DNA of 64,000 bases from Komagataeibacter xylinus (GTDB lineage: Bacteria > Pseudomonadota > Alphaproteobacteria > Acetobacterales > Acetobacteraceae), in NCBI RefSeq assembly GCF_004302915.1, contig NZ_QQBI01000003.1, positions 62,001 to 126,000 of the forward strand, in the 5' to 3' direction. Positions 34,301-42,855 of the stretch are shown one piece after another. Numbering within the stretch: the first letter of the stretch is position 1; the number at the start of each line of letters is the position of its first letter. Position numbers and translations under genes: made by a program. The notes under the pieces are model-generated. The model was given only the letters and a program-made list of their open reading frames with translations, searched no databases and had not been told where the DNA came from.

Positions 34301-34744
34301 CTGCCCTTCGGCCAGCATGTGGAACAGCGGGCCACGGCTGCCGCCGGTGAGCAGGAACAGCCCGCCCGCGCGTTCGCATAACTGGTCGAGCGTTACGGTT
34401 GGCTCGTCCGTCTCGTGCTGCAAAAAACCTGCCGAGGACAGGAATTGCAGATTGGCCAGCCCCTCCGGGTTGCGCGCCAGCAGCACCAGCGGCTCGGCGG
34501 GCATGCCGGGCTTGTCGCTGCGCGACGGGAGTGCGAGCTGGCAGCCGATGATGGGCTGCACGCCTTTCTTGCCGCAATACTGCGAGAATTCGAGCGCGCC
34601 AAACATGTTGCCCGTATCGGTTATTGCAACGGCGGGCATGCGCATGTCATGCGCCAGTGCCACCAGTTCAGGCACGCGGATGGCCCCCTGGCTCAGGGAA
34701 TAGGCGGAGTGGACGCGCAGATGGACAAAATCGGCATGGGACAT
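31310..34744 (-). CDS. dnaE: DNA polymerase III alpha subunit
   Basis: 1144 residues, the normal size of DnaE1. The N-terminal PHP domain begins FVHLRVHSAYSLSQGAI, and the polymerase active site has the PDFDIDF triad (MPDFDIDFCQDRR, about residue 400). The GPGRGSGAGSLAAW palm segment, FEGAGMRDVLKQMRPTRLED, PYQEQVMQIAQKMAGYSLG-like VYQEQVMQIA, helix-hairpin-helix and the OB domain (VKIAGCVVDRKERPTRTGNK) follow. It is the replicative polymerase. Position downstream of lolD is the common alphaproteobacterial order, here separated by about 1.6 kb of unrelated DNA. Confidence 0.98.
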   Translation of the reverse strand: MSHADFVHLRVHSAYSLSQGAIRVPELVALAHDMRMPAVAITDTGNMFGALEFSQYCGKKGVQPIIGCQLALPSRSDKPGMPAEPLVLLARNPEGLANLQFLSSAGFLQHETDEPTVTLDQLCERAGGLFLLTGGSRGPLFHMLAEGQEKEATRFMDRLHEAYGSHMAVELHRHGQAAERAVEPGMIAMADRMGLPLVATNECFFPRPDMYEAHDALLCIAQGRTMAERERWRVTPEHWFKPPEVMRELFADLPEACDNTLEIARCCAVQVETRKPLLPMCPKVQPGKTEDETLRDMAITGLKNRLSRMEVDDETRTKYEERLAFELDIIAQMGFPGYFMIVADFIQWAKAHDIPVGPGRGSGAGSLAAWALTITDIDPIPFNLLFERFLNPERVSMPDFDIDFCQDRRDEVISYVRSEYGPDRVAQIITFGKLQARAAVRDVGRVLGLPFGMVNRVAELIPNNPAQPVTLKQAIEGEPRLQEMRDEDEAIRRLLEIGQQLEGLFRHASTHAAGVVIGDRELVELVPLYRDPKSEMLVTQYNMKFVEQAGLVKFDFLGLTTLTILQRAVQFLHGMGIKVDLSALPLDDALTYDMLARGDTAGVFQFEGAGMRDVLKQMRPTRLEDLIAAVALYRPGPMANIPDYCRRKHGEAWEPPHEEIRDILEETYGIMVYQEQVMQIAQKMAGYSLGGADLLRRAMGKKIRAEMDRQREIFTEGAMKRGIEQDKAAEVFDLMAKFADYGFNKSHAAAYALVSYQTAWMKANHPVAFIAACMSLAREKTDKLAGLRQEADRLGIALLPPDINASGADFTVEKLPDGATYGIRYALAAIKKVGLGAMQSLVAVRGNKPFTDLEDLAARLDPRQVNKMQLENLARAGAFDTILPNRAQACGAAETVMRRAQANAQEAASGQIGLFGGGGGAPAQREPLRLPRCADWPEFERLNMEADAIGFHLTGHPLDSYGPLMRRLGAIRATGLEAAAQAGIGRVKIAGCVVDRKERPTRTGNKMAWVRLSDASGGCEVTFFSEVLSRAREILVAGNAVVVTADLKLEGEALRITASDVMELEQAAAEAAAELRIWFDQAEAIEPIRDVLLGHGSGRGRVILMPSVAATQDVELTLAERYRVTPRVAQMIKAIEGVGKVEQF

Positions 34745-35260
34745 GCGGCCATTCTACCCCACTCAGGGCGCGATGTGCACTCCCCTGACGCGACCACAAG
34801 GCAGCGAAGGTGGTGCACGGCCAAGGCAGTTGTGGCCATGCAGCAATCCATTACACAATGCCTTTGGCGGAGAAATCATATTACGAAAACCGAACTTATT
34901 GATTCCCTGCCCTGCATTGAAAATGTCAATTCAATCATGAATGCAATGGAACAGGGCAGCGCGCACGACAAGCTGGCCTATATGCAGCCCTTACACATCA
35001 CTGGCTTTCTGTGCCCTGCTATTCCCCTCCATTATCGTGGTGGATGGGTGCTTCCTTCTGGAATATTATTATACTGAAAGCAATTTTCTGGACGCCCGCA
35101 AAAACTACAAGAATGATAAAAGAAAAGTTGAAGAAAACATGAACGGGAATTGGCCGTGAAATATTTTCATGATGAACAGGATTATGGTTCCGTTGTCACA
35201 TTCTGCCAGAAATAACTCTTTAATATTTCCATTCATACTCAATACATAAGGAACAGACAT
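34745..35260. other. Lower-GC region upstream of dnaE, start of an accessory patch
   Basis: About 515 bases between the dnaE start and a broken gene at 35261. 34745-34850 is dnaE promoter region. 34941-35159 is open for 72 codons with one membrane-helix-like stretch and a lysine-rich tail, but no homology. 35155-35215 has a further short frame beginning at GTG. The base composition is clearly lower in G+C than dnaE. Confidence 0.4.
34941..35159 (+). CDS. Possible small membrane protein (72 residues)
   Basis: The frame gives MQWNRAARTTSWPICSPYTS, a hydrophobic span LAFCALLFPSIIVVDGCFLL and a polar, Lys-rich C-terminus (NYKNDKRKVEENMNGNWP). One transmembrane helix with a positive cytosolic tail is plausible. 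There is no strong ribosome site and no known relative. It may be an artefact of an AT-richer region. Confidence 0.3.
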   Translation: MQWNRAARTTSWPICSPYTSLAFCALLFPSIIVVDGCFLLEYYYTESNFLDARKNYKNDKRKVEENMNGNWP

Positions 35261-35777
35261 ATGAAGGTTTGCAAAAATGGTCTTGATGAAAATATTTTGG
35301 AATTATTCACTGCTCCTTTCGATGATCATGATTTTTTCCTGCATGCCACGCATTTTGTCACAGTAGAGCAGGCCCTTGCCACAATCGGCATACTCAACCC
35401 GGATTTTTTTGAATATAGACGGCTATATTTTATGGAAAAACTCACAAACCAGACAATACATAGAAGAAAATAGAAAAATAGATGAAGGAAAACCAAGAGG
35501 ATTCAAGGAAAGACAGCGGATGGAACATTTCCTCAATCTATTTGAAATAGCCGGCCATTTCCAGAAATGGGAAGAATGGCCCCCTTCCCTCACGGATGAA
35601 GACGCACGGTATAAAAAAGACATCGAACTGATGGTCATCTTCGCCCACCAGATTGAGAAATACTGGCGCATGGCACTGAACAGGTGTTTTCCTGACAGAA
35701 AATTCGAATTTGAAATCTCCGCCGATGGCCTGGAAGGTGAATTGGGCGTGTGCCTGACCTTCTGGCAGGCGCAATAG
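35261..35777 (+). pseudogene. Unknown protein of about 170 residues, split by a +1 frameshift in a T run
   Basis: From ATG 35261 the protein reads MKVCKNGLDENILELFTAPF and onward to ILNPDFF, then stops at 35473. A second frame continues to 35777 with MEHFLNLFEIAGHFQKWEEW and EKYWRMALNRCFPDRKFEFE. The switch falls on seven T at 35404-35410; removing one T gives ILNPDFLNIDGYILWKNSQT and one continuous acidic, soluble protein. I do not recognise the family. Its size, composition and isolated position next to another unknown gene resemble immunity-type genes, but that is only an impression. As written the parts are 35261-35473 and 35376-35777. Confidence 0.55.
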
Positions 35778-35797
35778 GCGGGGCATGCGCCGCCCTG

Positions 35798-36274
35798 TCA
35801 GAAAAGCGTCGTAATCCTATGAATGAAATTCATCATCGAGAGCCTGAATTTATTCTCGATGGCTTCCTGTTCCTGCCGTTTCTGCCTTTCCTTCGCAAAT
35901 TTTACAATGCGGTTGATATCGAGCCCCGGTTCTTTTGCGAAAGGAGGATCACCCTCCAGCCGGAACAGGCCATGCTGCCGGGTGCATTCATCTGTAAAAA
36001 CAAAGAACTGTGCCTGTTCATGCGTTTTCTTCATATGAAGAAACAGGTCGTTTACATATGTTTCATATAAAATCGACGTAAATTCTTTAATGGCAAGGTT
36101 ATTATCTTCATACCAGATCGCATGCGCCAGTATGGAACCGTTCCAGTCAATCAGGAAACAGTCATCACAGATGCCGGGCGTGTCGTAACACCTGATCCAT
36201 TTCAGCGGCAGGTTACGCTCATCATGGCTGATCAGTTCAATATGGAGATGTCTATATCGTTCAAAATAACTCAT
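35798..36274 (-). CDS. Unknown cytosolic protein (158 residues) in the low-GC patch
   Basis: Begins MSYFERYRHLHIELISHDER and contains LKWIRCYDTPGICDDCFLID with two Cys three apart plus one earlier, FVFTDECTRQHGLFRLEGDP and a basic helical C-terminus (FAKERQKRQEQEAIENKFRL). GGAAGGG lies four bases before ATG 36274; longer frames to 36397 would overlap lolD. It is convergent with the broken gene at 35261-35777. No family could be assigned. Confidence 0.6.
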   Translation of the reverse strand: MSYFERYRHLHIELISHDERNLPLKWIRCYDTPGICDDCFLIDWNGSILAHAIWYEDNNLAIKEFTSILYETYVNDLFLHMKKTHEQAQFFVFTDECTRQHGLFRLEGDPPFAKEPGLDINRIVKFAKERQKRQEQEAIENKFRLSMMNFIHRITTLF

Positions 36275-36393
36275 ATCCCTTCCCCAGCCATTTTCCCGAT
36301 CATCCTGATACCATGAATCGCATCGCATGTGCGGCGCATGTCCAGCTTCCCGGCCAGGAAAACCACGCCCGCAGAACAACCGGGCGCGTAGGC

Positions 36394-37095
36394 TCAAGCT
36401 GCCACCGGCACCACCTTTCCGTCACGCAGGGTCACGATGCGGTCCATGCGGCGGGCAAGGTCCATGTTATGGGTCGCGATCAGGGCCGCCACGCCATGCG
36501 CGCGCACGGTCACCAGCAGGGCATCGAACACGGCATCGGATGTATGCACATCAAGGTTGCCGGTCGGCTCATCGGCCAGTAGCACATGCGGGCGGTTGGC
36601 CAGCGCGCGCGCAATGGCCACGCGCTGCTTCTCCCCGCCCGAAAGCTTGCCCGGCAGGTGGTCCAGCCGGTGGGCCAGGCCAAAATCGGCCAGCAGTTCA
36701 TCCGCACGCGCCTGTGCCTGCCTGCGTGGCACGCCCGCGATCATCTGCGGGATCATGACATTCTCGCGCGCGGTGAATTCCGCCAGCAGGTGATGGAACT
36801 GATAGACAAAGCCGATCCGGTCGCGCCGCAGTTCCGTGCGCCCGCCGTCAGGCAACGCACCGGCATCCTGCCCTGCCAGCAGCACGCAGCCCGCATCGGG
36901 TTTCTCCAGCAGGCCCGCCACATGCAGCAGGGTCGACTTGCCGGTGCCTGATGGGGCCACAAGTGCCACAATCTCGCCGCCGCGCAGCGTAAGGTCGGCT
37001 CCGCTCAGCACCTCGAGCGTTTCCTCGCCGCTGATATAGCGGCGCACCACGCCATCAAGATGCAGCGGCGGGGCGGTGTTTACGGTGTCATTCAT
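36394..37095 (-). CDS. lolD: Lipoprotein-release ABC transporter ATP-binding protein LolD
   Basis: 233 residues. Walker [11 protein letters not shown]-loop [19 protein letters not shown] (the FxxQxHHLLxEFTA segment is specific to LolD/MacB-like ATPases), signature LSGGEKQR, Walker [13 protein letters not shown] and switch His in IATHNMDLA are all present. It powers extraction of lipoproteins from the inner membrane for delivery to LolA. Its start overlaps the end of lolC by eight bases, so the two are coupled. Confidence 0.95.
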   Translation of the reverse strand: MNDTVNTAPPLHLDGVVRRYISGEETLEVLSGADLTLRGGEIVALVAPSGTGKSTLLHVAGLLEKPDAGCVLLAGQDAGALPDGGRTELRRDRIGFVYQFHHLLAEFTARENVMIPQMIAGVPRRQAQARADELLADFGLAHRLDHLPGKLSGGEKQRVAIARALANRPHVLLADEPTGNLDVHTSDAVFDALLVTVRAHGVAALIATHNMDLARRMDRIVTLRDGKVVPVAA

Positions 37096-38332
37096 GGCGC
37101 AGGGCCTCCACCGGGTCGGTCTTGGCCGCCCGCCATGAGGGGTAGAGTGTTGCCAGCAGCGAGAGCACCAGCGCCATGGCGATCACCTCGATCACCTGCG
37201 ACCACACCAGCTTGGCGGGCAGGTGCTCGAGGTAATACACCTCGGCATTGAACAGGTCGGTGCCGGTCATGCGCTGGAGCATCTGGCGGATCCGCTCGAT
37301 GTTGAGGCAGAACACGATGCCCAGACCAGTGCCGACAAACGTGCCCGTTATCCCCACCGAGGCCCCGCACATGAGGAAGATGCGCATGATCGCCCCCCGC
37401 GTGGCGCCCAGCGTGCGCAGCACGGCAATATCGGCGCTCTTGTCCTTGACCATCATGATCAGCGAGGAAATGACATTGAAGGCAGCGACAAGGATGATGA
37501 GCGTCAGGATCAGGAACATCACGTTCTGCTCCACCTGCACCGCGCCAAAGAAGGCGTTGTTGCTCTGGGTCCAGTCCATCACGCGCACTTCGCCATTCAT
37601 CGCCTTTTCAATCGCCGTGCGGATGGGGATGACGTTTTCCGCATCCTTCGTCATGACCTGCACCTGCGTCACCTGCCCCGGTAGCTGGAAATAGACCTGG
37701 GCGGCATGCAGCGGCAGGAACACGTAGCTGGAATTATAGTCGCTCACCCCCGCATCAAAGATCGCCACCACGCGGTAGGCGCGCACGCGCGGCATGGTGC
37801 CGAATGCGGTGGCCGCCCCCTGTGGCGAGACAAGGGTGAGCCTGCCGCCCACGGTCAGCCCCGCACGCTCGGCCAGCGTGGTGCCGACAACGATCGTGTC
37901 ATCGCCGCCAAAATCATCAAGGCTGCCCGCGACAAGGTTGTCGCTCACCTCATGCAAGCCCACCAGGTCGGGCCGCGTCATGCCGCGCACCAGCCCGCCC
38001 GCATTGTAGCTGCCTGAATTGAGCAGCACCTGCGATTCAACCAGAGGCGCTGCCGAGACCACGCCCGGCACGCTCCGCACGCGGCCTGCCACCGCATCAT
38101 AATCGCTGATGGTGCGGCTCAGGCCGTACACGCTCAGATCACCATTAAGGCCGAGGATGCGGCCCAGCAGGTCGGCCTTGAATCCGTTCATGACCGACAT
38201 CACGATAATCAGCGTGGCAACGCCAAGCGCGATCCCGACCAGCGAAAAGATCGCGATGATGGAAACGAACCGCTCCCCCCGCCGGGCCCGCAGGTAGCGC
38301 CCGGCGATCATCCGCTCGAAGGGACCGAACAT
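37088..38332 (-). CDS. lolC: Lipoprotein-release ABC transporter permease LolC/LolE
   Basis: 414 residues. Four membrane helices in the FtsX-like arrangement: one after [20 protein letters not shown] ([20 protein letters not shown]), a large periplasmic domain, then three near the C-terminus, including [40 protein letters not shown] is a hallmark of LolC/E. A single permease gene is typical in alphaproteobacteria, which probably use a LolF-like homodimer. ATG 38332 lies two bases after the proS stop. The operon is proS-lolC-lolD. Confidence 0.93.
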   Translation of the reverse strand: MFGPFERMIAGRYLRARRGERFVSIIAIFSLVGIALGVATLIIVMSVMNGFKADLLGRILGLNGDLSVYGLSRTISDYDAVAGRVRSVPGVVSAAPLVESQVLLNSGSYNAGGLVRGMTRPDLVGLHEVSDNLVAGSLDDFGGDDTIVVGTTLAERAGLTVGGRLTLVSPQGAATAFGTMPRVRAYRVVAIFDAGVSDYNSSYVFLPLHAAQVYFQLPGQVTQVQVMTKDAENVIPIRTAIEKAMNGEVRVMDWTQSNNAFFGAVQVEQNVMFLILTLIILVAAFNVISSLIMMVKDKSADIAVLRTLGATRGAIMRIFLMCGASVGITGTFVGTGLGIVFCLNIERIRQMLQRMTGTDLFNAEVYYLEHLPAKLVWSQVIEVIAMALVLSLLATLYPSWRAAKTDPVEALRHE

Positions 38333-38334
38333 GC

Positions 38335-39657
38335 TCAGCCCTGCAGTTTCGCAATAAGGGCCAGCGCGCCTTCTACCGTCTCCTCGGTGCGCTCGCCGGT
38401 GCGGCGGTTCTTGACTTCCACCTTGCCCTCCTTGGCACCCCGCGGGCCAACAATGAGCTGCCACGGGTGGCCCATCAGGTCGGCATCGGCAAACTTGGCG
38501 CCTGCGCGCTCGGAGCGGTCATCATACAGCAGGGCGCGGGGCGCTGCGGCGTAAAGCTGCTCGCACAGCGCATCGCACTGGGCATCACCATTCTTGAGGT
38601 TGATGATGACCGCCTTGAAGGGGGCCACGGATTGAGGCCAGATGATGCCGTTTTCATCATGGCTGGCCTCGATGATGGCCGCGACAAGGCGCGAGACGCC
38701 AATGCCGTAGGAGCCCATCTCGGGATAGAGCGGCGCGCCATCGGGGCCGCTGACCGCGATATCCATCGACTGGGTGTATTTGCGCCCGAAGTTGAAGATA
38801 TGCCCCACCTCGATGCCGCGCCCCTCGCGCTGGCGCGCGGCGGGCACCTTGGCCCAGGCTACCGCATCATGCATCTCGTCGGTCGCGGCATAGAACGAGG
38901 TCATGCGCGTGAAGAATTTTTCCAGCGAGGCACGGTCATTGGTGTCCACGTCCTCACCCAGCCAGTCCTGATCCTCGAGAGCACTGTCAAAGAACACGCC
39001 GCTCTCGCCCGTGGGGGCAAGAATGAGGAATTCATGGCTCAGCTCGCCGCCAATCGGTCCGGTATCGGCCCGCATGGGGATGGCGCGCACGCCAAGGCGC
39101 TGGAAGGTGCGCAGGTAGGCCAGCATCATGCGGCGATAGGTATCGACCGCCGAGGCCGTATCGAGATCGAAGCTGTAGCCATCCTTCATGTAGAACTCGC
39201 GGCCACGCATCACGCCAAAGCGGGGGCGCACCTCATCGCGGAACTTCCACTGGATCTGGTAGAGAACCTGCGGCAGCTCCTTGTAGGACTTGACCACCTG
39301 ACCGAAGATATCGGTAATCATTTCCTCATTGGTCGGGCCGAACAGCATGTCGCGCTCGTGGCGGTCGCGGATGCGCAGCATCTCGGGGCCGTAATCATCA
39401 TACCGGCCCGAGCGCTTCCACAGCTCGGCGGACTGCATGGTGGGCATCAGCACTTCCTGCGCGCCGGCTGCATCCTGCTCCTCGCGCACGATGTTGGCGA
39501 TGTTCTCGAGCACGCGCAGGCCCGCGGGCAGCCAGGCGTAGATGCCAGCCGATGTCTGGCGAATCATGCCCGCGCGCAGCATGAGCCGGTGCGAGGTGAT
39601 CTGGGCCTCGGCCGGATTTTCCTTGAGGGTCGGCAGAAAACTGCGGGACAGACGCAT
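38335..39657 (-). CDS. proS: Prolyl-tRNA synthetase (short alphaproteobacterial type)
   Basis: 440 residues, matching the short ProRS form without the editing insertion of E. coli. Class II motif 2 ([21 protein letters not shown], with the Arg) and motif 3 ([20 protein letters not shown]) are clear, and the start [20 protein letters not shown] is standard. The anticodon-binding domain occupies the last 100 residues. It charges tRNA-Pro and may depend on a separate YbaK/ProX deacylase for editing. First gene of the proS-lolC-lolD unit. Confidence 0.96.
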   Translation of the reverse strand: MRLSRSFLPTLKENPAEAQITSHRLMLRAGMIRQTSAGIYAWLPAGLRVLENIANIVREEQDAAGAQEVLMPTMQSAELWKRSGRYDDYGPEMLRIRDRHERDMLFGPTNEEMITDIFGQVVKSYKELPQVLYQIQWKFRDEVRPRFGVMRGREFYMKDGYSFDLDTASAVDTYRRMMLAYLRTFQRLGVRAIPMRADTGPIGGELSHEFLILAPTGESGVFFDSALEDQDWLGEDVDTNDRASLEKFFTRMTSFYAATDEMHDAVAWAKVPAARQREGRGIEVGHIFNFGRKYTQSMDIAVSGPDGAPLYPEMGSYGIGVSRLVAAIIEASHDENGIIWPQSVAPFKAVIINLKNGDAQCDALCEQLYAAAPRALLYDDRSERAGAKFADADLMGHPWQLIVGPRGAKEGKVEVKNRRTGERTEETVEGALALIAKLQG

Positions 39658-39905
39658 ATCCGTATGAACCTTGACGTATGAGAACCGATAATGCTGCGGA
39701 CCCTAGACCAATCGCAACGCCCGTGGAATGGGGCATGTGCGCCGCGCACCCTCCCATTACACTCAGGCGTGATGCAACTGGCCCGCATGGGCGTAAACAT
39801 CCGCGTGAGCAGGCATGGCCACGCGCCCCTTGCGGGCGTATGGTGCCCCCACAAATCGGGTTGCACGAAAGCCGCCGGGTTTAGGGAAAACGTACCAATA
39901 AAAAA

Positions 39906-39936
39906 TGGCAGGAAACGGTCCATCCGTTCCCTGCCA
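39906..39936 (-). terminator. Terminator of rnj
   Basis: TGGCAGGAAACGG (39906-39918) pairs with CCGTTCCCTGCCA (39924-39936) with one mismatch, and TTTTTATT follows on the minus strand. The rnj gene ends upstream at 40120; repeat copy B lies in between. Confidence 0.75.
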
Positions 39937-39965
39937 TAAATGTTTGCACTGTGGTGCCAGACTTA

Positions 39966-40096
39966 GGGACCGCCTGAAAAGTCAGCCCGGAAAAACATCC
40001 AGAGATCATAAGGAAGTTTTTGGTGAAGCTTTTTTTTCAGAAAGCTTCGCGGAACACCGCCTTTTTAAAAAAGGCGGCACCCAGAAACTTTTATCA
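39966..40096 (+). repeat. Interspersed ~130-bp palindrome-containing element, copy B
   Basis: Closest match to copy A: same order of GAAAAGTCAGCCCGG, ACATCCAGAGATCATAAGGA, stem-loop GAAGCTTTTTT/AGAAAGCTTC and stem-loop GCCTTTTTAAAAAAGGC, then CACCCAGAAACTTTT. Orientation is the same as copy A. Confidence 0.75.
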
Positions 40097-40119
40097 ATGA
40101 GTTGTTTTCAAACAGGTTC

Positions 40120-41763
40120 TCAGACGCGCAGCAGGTGCACATCCACCAGCGGGCGCTTTTGCAGCTTGCGGCCCAGCGCGCGGCGCAGCGCGGTCTTGGC
40201 GGCCTCGCGGAAGGTGGCGTCGTTCTCGCGCAGTTCATCGGGAATCTCATCCAGCGCATTGCCGAACTCTTCCGTCACGCGCGCAGTCTCGGGATCCTCG
40301 GCATCAAGCAGGCCCGGCGCGCTTACCTTCGGGTCGCCAATCAGGTAGCCCTCGTCATCCACGGCAAAGCTGCCCAGCACCATGCCGTTGAACAGCATGC
40401 GCCGCCGCGCCGACAGCACGCCACCATTCATGGGCAGGATGCGGCCGCCATCGAGCACTAGCCGCCCGGTGGGCGCGGTGTCGCCAACTTCCACACCGTC
40501 GCTGCGGATGTCGAGGATATCGCCATCCTCAAGCAGCACCGGCTCGATGTTGAGTTCCTGCGCAATGGCGGCATTGGCGGTCAGGTGACGCCACTCGCCA
40601 TGCACGGGAATGAGGAAGCGCGGGCGCACGAGGTCATACAGCTTGCGCACGTCGCCGCCCGTGGCATGGCCGGACACGTGCACGAGGTGGTCCTTGTCGG
40701 TAATGACATGCACGCCGCGCCGGGTCAGGTTGTCCTGCACCTGGATGACGGCCTGCTCGTTACCGGGAATCATGCGGCTGCTGTAGATGACCGTATCCCC
40801 CTCGCCCAGCGAGATGTTGGGATGCGTGTCGGATGCGATGCGCGAGAGCGCCGAGCGCGGCTCGCCCTGGCTGCCGGTCACGATCAGCATGATCTGGTTG
40901 TCCGGCACCGAATTGGCATCCTGCTCGGACAGGAAGTTCGGCACATCGGACAGGTAGCCGCATTCCCGCGCCGCAACCTCGAGGTTGCGCAGGCTGCGGC
41001 CCACCACGGCCACGCGGCGGCCTGCGGCCTGCGCCGCCTTGGCCAGCGTTTCCACGCGCGCCACGTTGCTGGCGAAGCAGGTGACGGCAATGCGCCCTTC
41101 CAGCGATGCGATGAGGCGGGTCATCTCGCGCCGCACATCGGCTTCCGAGGCGGAAGGCCCTTCGGTGCGCACATTGGTGCTGTCGCACACCATGGCCAGC
41201 ACGCCCTCGCGGCCAAGGGCTGCGAAGGTTTCAAGGTCGGTCGGCGGGCCGACCTGCGGGTCGGGGTCGATCTTCCAGTCACCGGTATGGATGATGATGC
41301 CCTGCGGCGTGCGCAGCACCAGCGACTGAGATTCCGGCACCGAATGCGTGACCGAGACAAAACGCAGGTCAAACGGCCCCACGTTGAACGCGCCGCCCGG
41401 CGCGATCACATGGATGGGCACCTGCTGCACCAGCCCCGCCTCACCCAGCTTGCGGCGCAGCACGGCGGCGGCAAACGGCGTGACATAGACCGGGCAGCCA
41501 AGCTGCGGCCACAGATGGGCGATGGCGCCCAGATGGTCCTCATGCGCATGGGTCACGACGAGGCCCGCCAGCGCCTTGCGCCGCTCGGCGATGAACACGG
41601 GGTCGGGCAGGATGATCTCGGCCTCGGGCGTGTCGTTGCCGCTGAAGCCAATGCCGCAATCCACCGCAAGCCACGTATCGCCCTGGCGGTAGAGGTTGAG
41701 GTTCATGCCGATTTCGCCGGTTCCGCCCAGCGGAAGGAAAGAAACGCCTGTCATGTCATTCAT
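40120..41763 (-). CDS. rnj: Ribonuclease J
   Basis: 547 residues. The metallo-beta-lactamase motif HAHEDHLGAI, LPLGGTGEIGMNLN at the start, SVTHSVPESQ, IHTGDWKID, the beta-CASP region (VTCFASNVARVETLAKAA, VTGSQGEPRSALSRIA) and VHVSGHATGGDVRKL mark RNase J. It has 5'-3' exonuclease and endonuclease activity and handles mRNA decay and rRNA maturation in alphaproteobacteria. Typical order is birA-coaX-rnj; here rnj follows birA after about 300 bases with no coaX. Confidence 0.95.
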   Translation of the reverse strand: MNDMTGVSFLPLGGTGEIGMNLNLYRQGDTWLAVDCGIGFSGNDTPEAEIILPDPVFIAERRKALAGLVVTHAHEDHLGAIAHLWPQLGCPVYVTPFAAAVLRRKLGEAGLVQQVPIHVIAPGGAFNVGPFDLRFVSVTHSVPESQSLVLRTPQGIIIHTGDWKIDPDPQVGPPTDLETFAALGREGVLAMVCDSTNVRTEGPSASEADVRREMTRLIASLEGRIAVTCFASNVARVETLAKAAQAAGRRVAVVGRSLRNLEVAARECGYLSDVPNFLSEQDANSVPDNQIMLIVTGSQGEPRSALSRIASDTHPNISLGEGDTVIYSSRMIPGNEQAVIQVQDNLTRRGVHVITDKDHLVHVSGHATGGDVRKLYDLVRPRFLIPVHGEWRHLTANAAIAQELNIEPVLLEDGDILDIRSDGVEVGDTAPTGRLVLDGGRILPMNGGVLSARRRMLFNGMVLGSFAVDDEGYLIGDPKVSAPGLLDAEDPETARVTEEFGNALDEIPDELRENDATFREAAKTALRRALGRKLQKRPLVDVHLLRV

Positions 41764-42060
41764 TAAAAGGTCCTGTTACAAGATATCATGGGTTGAAGAT
41801 GTGTTTGAAGAAAGGGCCCGGAACGCCTGTTCCGTGCCGGTCTGCCTGTCCTGTTGTCAGCCCGGTCGGGGCCAAGATCCTGTTCTCTCGCCAAAAGCTG
41901 GCAGTGCGCGCGGCCTGAAGCGGGCGGTGGAACCAGCGCATTTCCCGCCCGGAAAATGGCGTTCGACACCGCACCGAAACAAAACGACGCACGATGAATT
42001 CATGCAAGGGATTATCATGTAATCCCCCTGACTTAAATCTCTTTCCGCAATCGGGGCGGA
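41764..42060. other. Intergenic region between birA and rnj, where coaX is often found
   Basis: About 297 bases. No CoaX motif (such as the N-terminal D-x-GNT or later THT/DIGSA segments) is visible on the minus strand. The T-rich segment near 42000-42040 may carry the rnj promoter. No gene seen. Confidence 0.45.
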
Positions 42061-42852
42061 TTATTCTTGCCTGCCATCCGCCATCAGCACCTCGCCCGTC
42101 ACTACCTGCCGGGGGCCTGTGGGGGTGTCGAGCAGCAGGATTCCGTCATCCGCCAGCCCGGCAAACGTGCCGCTGAAGGCCCGGTTGCCCGCCACTACAC
42201 GCAGTTTCGTGCCCGGCGGGTGCGCACGCGCCAGCCACGCCGCGCGTATGGCGCCAAACCCCTGCGCCTCATGGCACGTCAGCCACGTATCGAGTGCCTG
42301 CAAAACGGCACGGGCCATGTCGGGCGGGGTGACCGTAACCCCGCATTCGGCCAGACAGGCCAGTTCGCGGCCTTCTATGCGCGGGGCGGCCCTGAGGTTG
42401 GCCCCCATGCCGATCACCTGCCACGGCCCTGCCTCATCCGCCCCGGTCTCGATCAGGATGCCCGCCATCTTGCGCCCGTGCAGCAGCAGGTCATTGGGCC
42501 ATTTGAGTTCCAGCGCGTCCGGTTCGGGCAGGAAACCCGCCACGGCCTCATGCAGCGCAAGACCCGCGATGAACGGCCATGCCCCCACCGGCACCACCGC
42601 CCCCTGCCCCACCAGCATGACCGACAGCGCCAGATTGCCCCCCGGATCACGCCATTCGCGCCCCCGGCTGCCGCGCCCCGCCGTCTGTTCAAGGGCCAGC
42701 ACCGCGAGCCCGTCCTGCCCGTGCCCTGCCGCCAGCATGTCCTTGCACAGGTTGGATGTGGAGCCCAGCCTGTCATGCACCTGCAATGGCCACGTGCGCC
42801 CCCCGCTGCGGGGAATGCTCATGGTGCGGAAGGCAGGAGGGCTATGGGTCAT
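42061..42852 (-). CDS. birA: Biotin--[acetyl-CoA-carboxylase] ligase, group I (no HTH)
   Basis: 263 residues. The biotinyl-AMP motif GRGSRGREW (GRGRxGRxW family), KWPNDLLLHGRKMAGILIET, GMGANLR and a C-terminal beta domain with FSGTFAGLADDGILLLDTPT are all present. There is no N-terminal winged helix, so it is a pure ligase without repressor function. It attaches biotin to the carboxylase carrier protein. The start is three bases after the nuoN stop, so it is co-transcribed with nuo, a standard alphaproteobacterial arrangement. Confidence 0.93.
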   Translation of the reverse strand: MTHSPPAFRTMSIPRSGGRTWPLQVHDRLGSTSNLCKDMLAAGHGQDGLAVLALEQTAGRGSRGREWRDPGGNLALSVMLVGQGAVVPVGAWPFIAGLALHEAVAGFLPEPDALELKWPNDLLLHGRKMAGILIETGADEAGPWQVIGMGANLRAAPRIEGRELACLAECGVTVTPPDMARAVLQALDTWLTCHEAQGFGAIRAAWLARAHPPGTKLRVVAGNRAFSGTFAGLADDGILLLDTPTGPRQVVTGEVLMADGRQE

Positions 42853-42855
42853 GGA

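Larger units (their letters stand above)
39658..40119. other. Intergenic region between rnj and proS: terminator plus repeat copy B
   Basis: About 460 bases. It contains the proS promoter region, a hairpin at 39906-39936, and repeat copy B at 39966-40096. No gene seen. Confidence 0.5.

Noticed and set aside
31877-34381. Open frame of 834 codons on the plus strand opposite dnaE
   Set aside because: It mirrors a verified gene; high G+C makes long antisense frames common. The translation has no family motifs.
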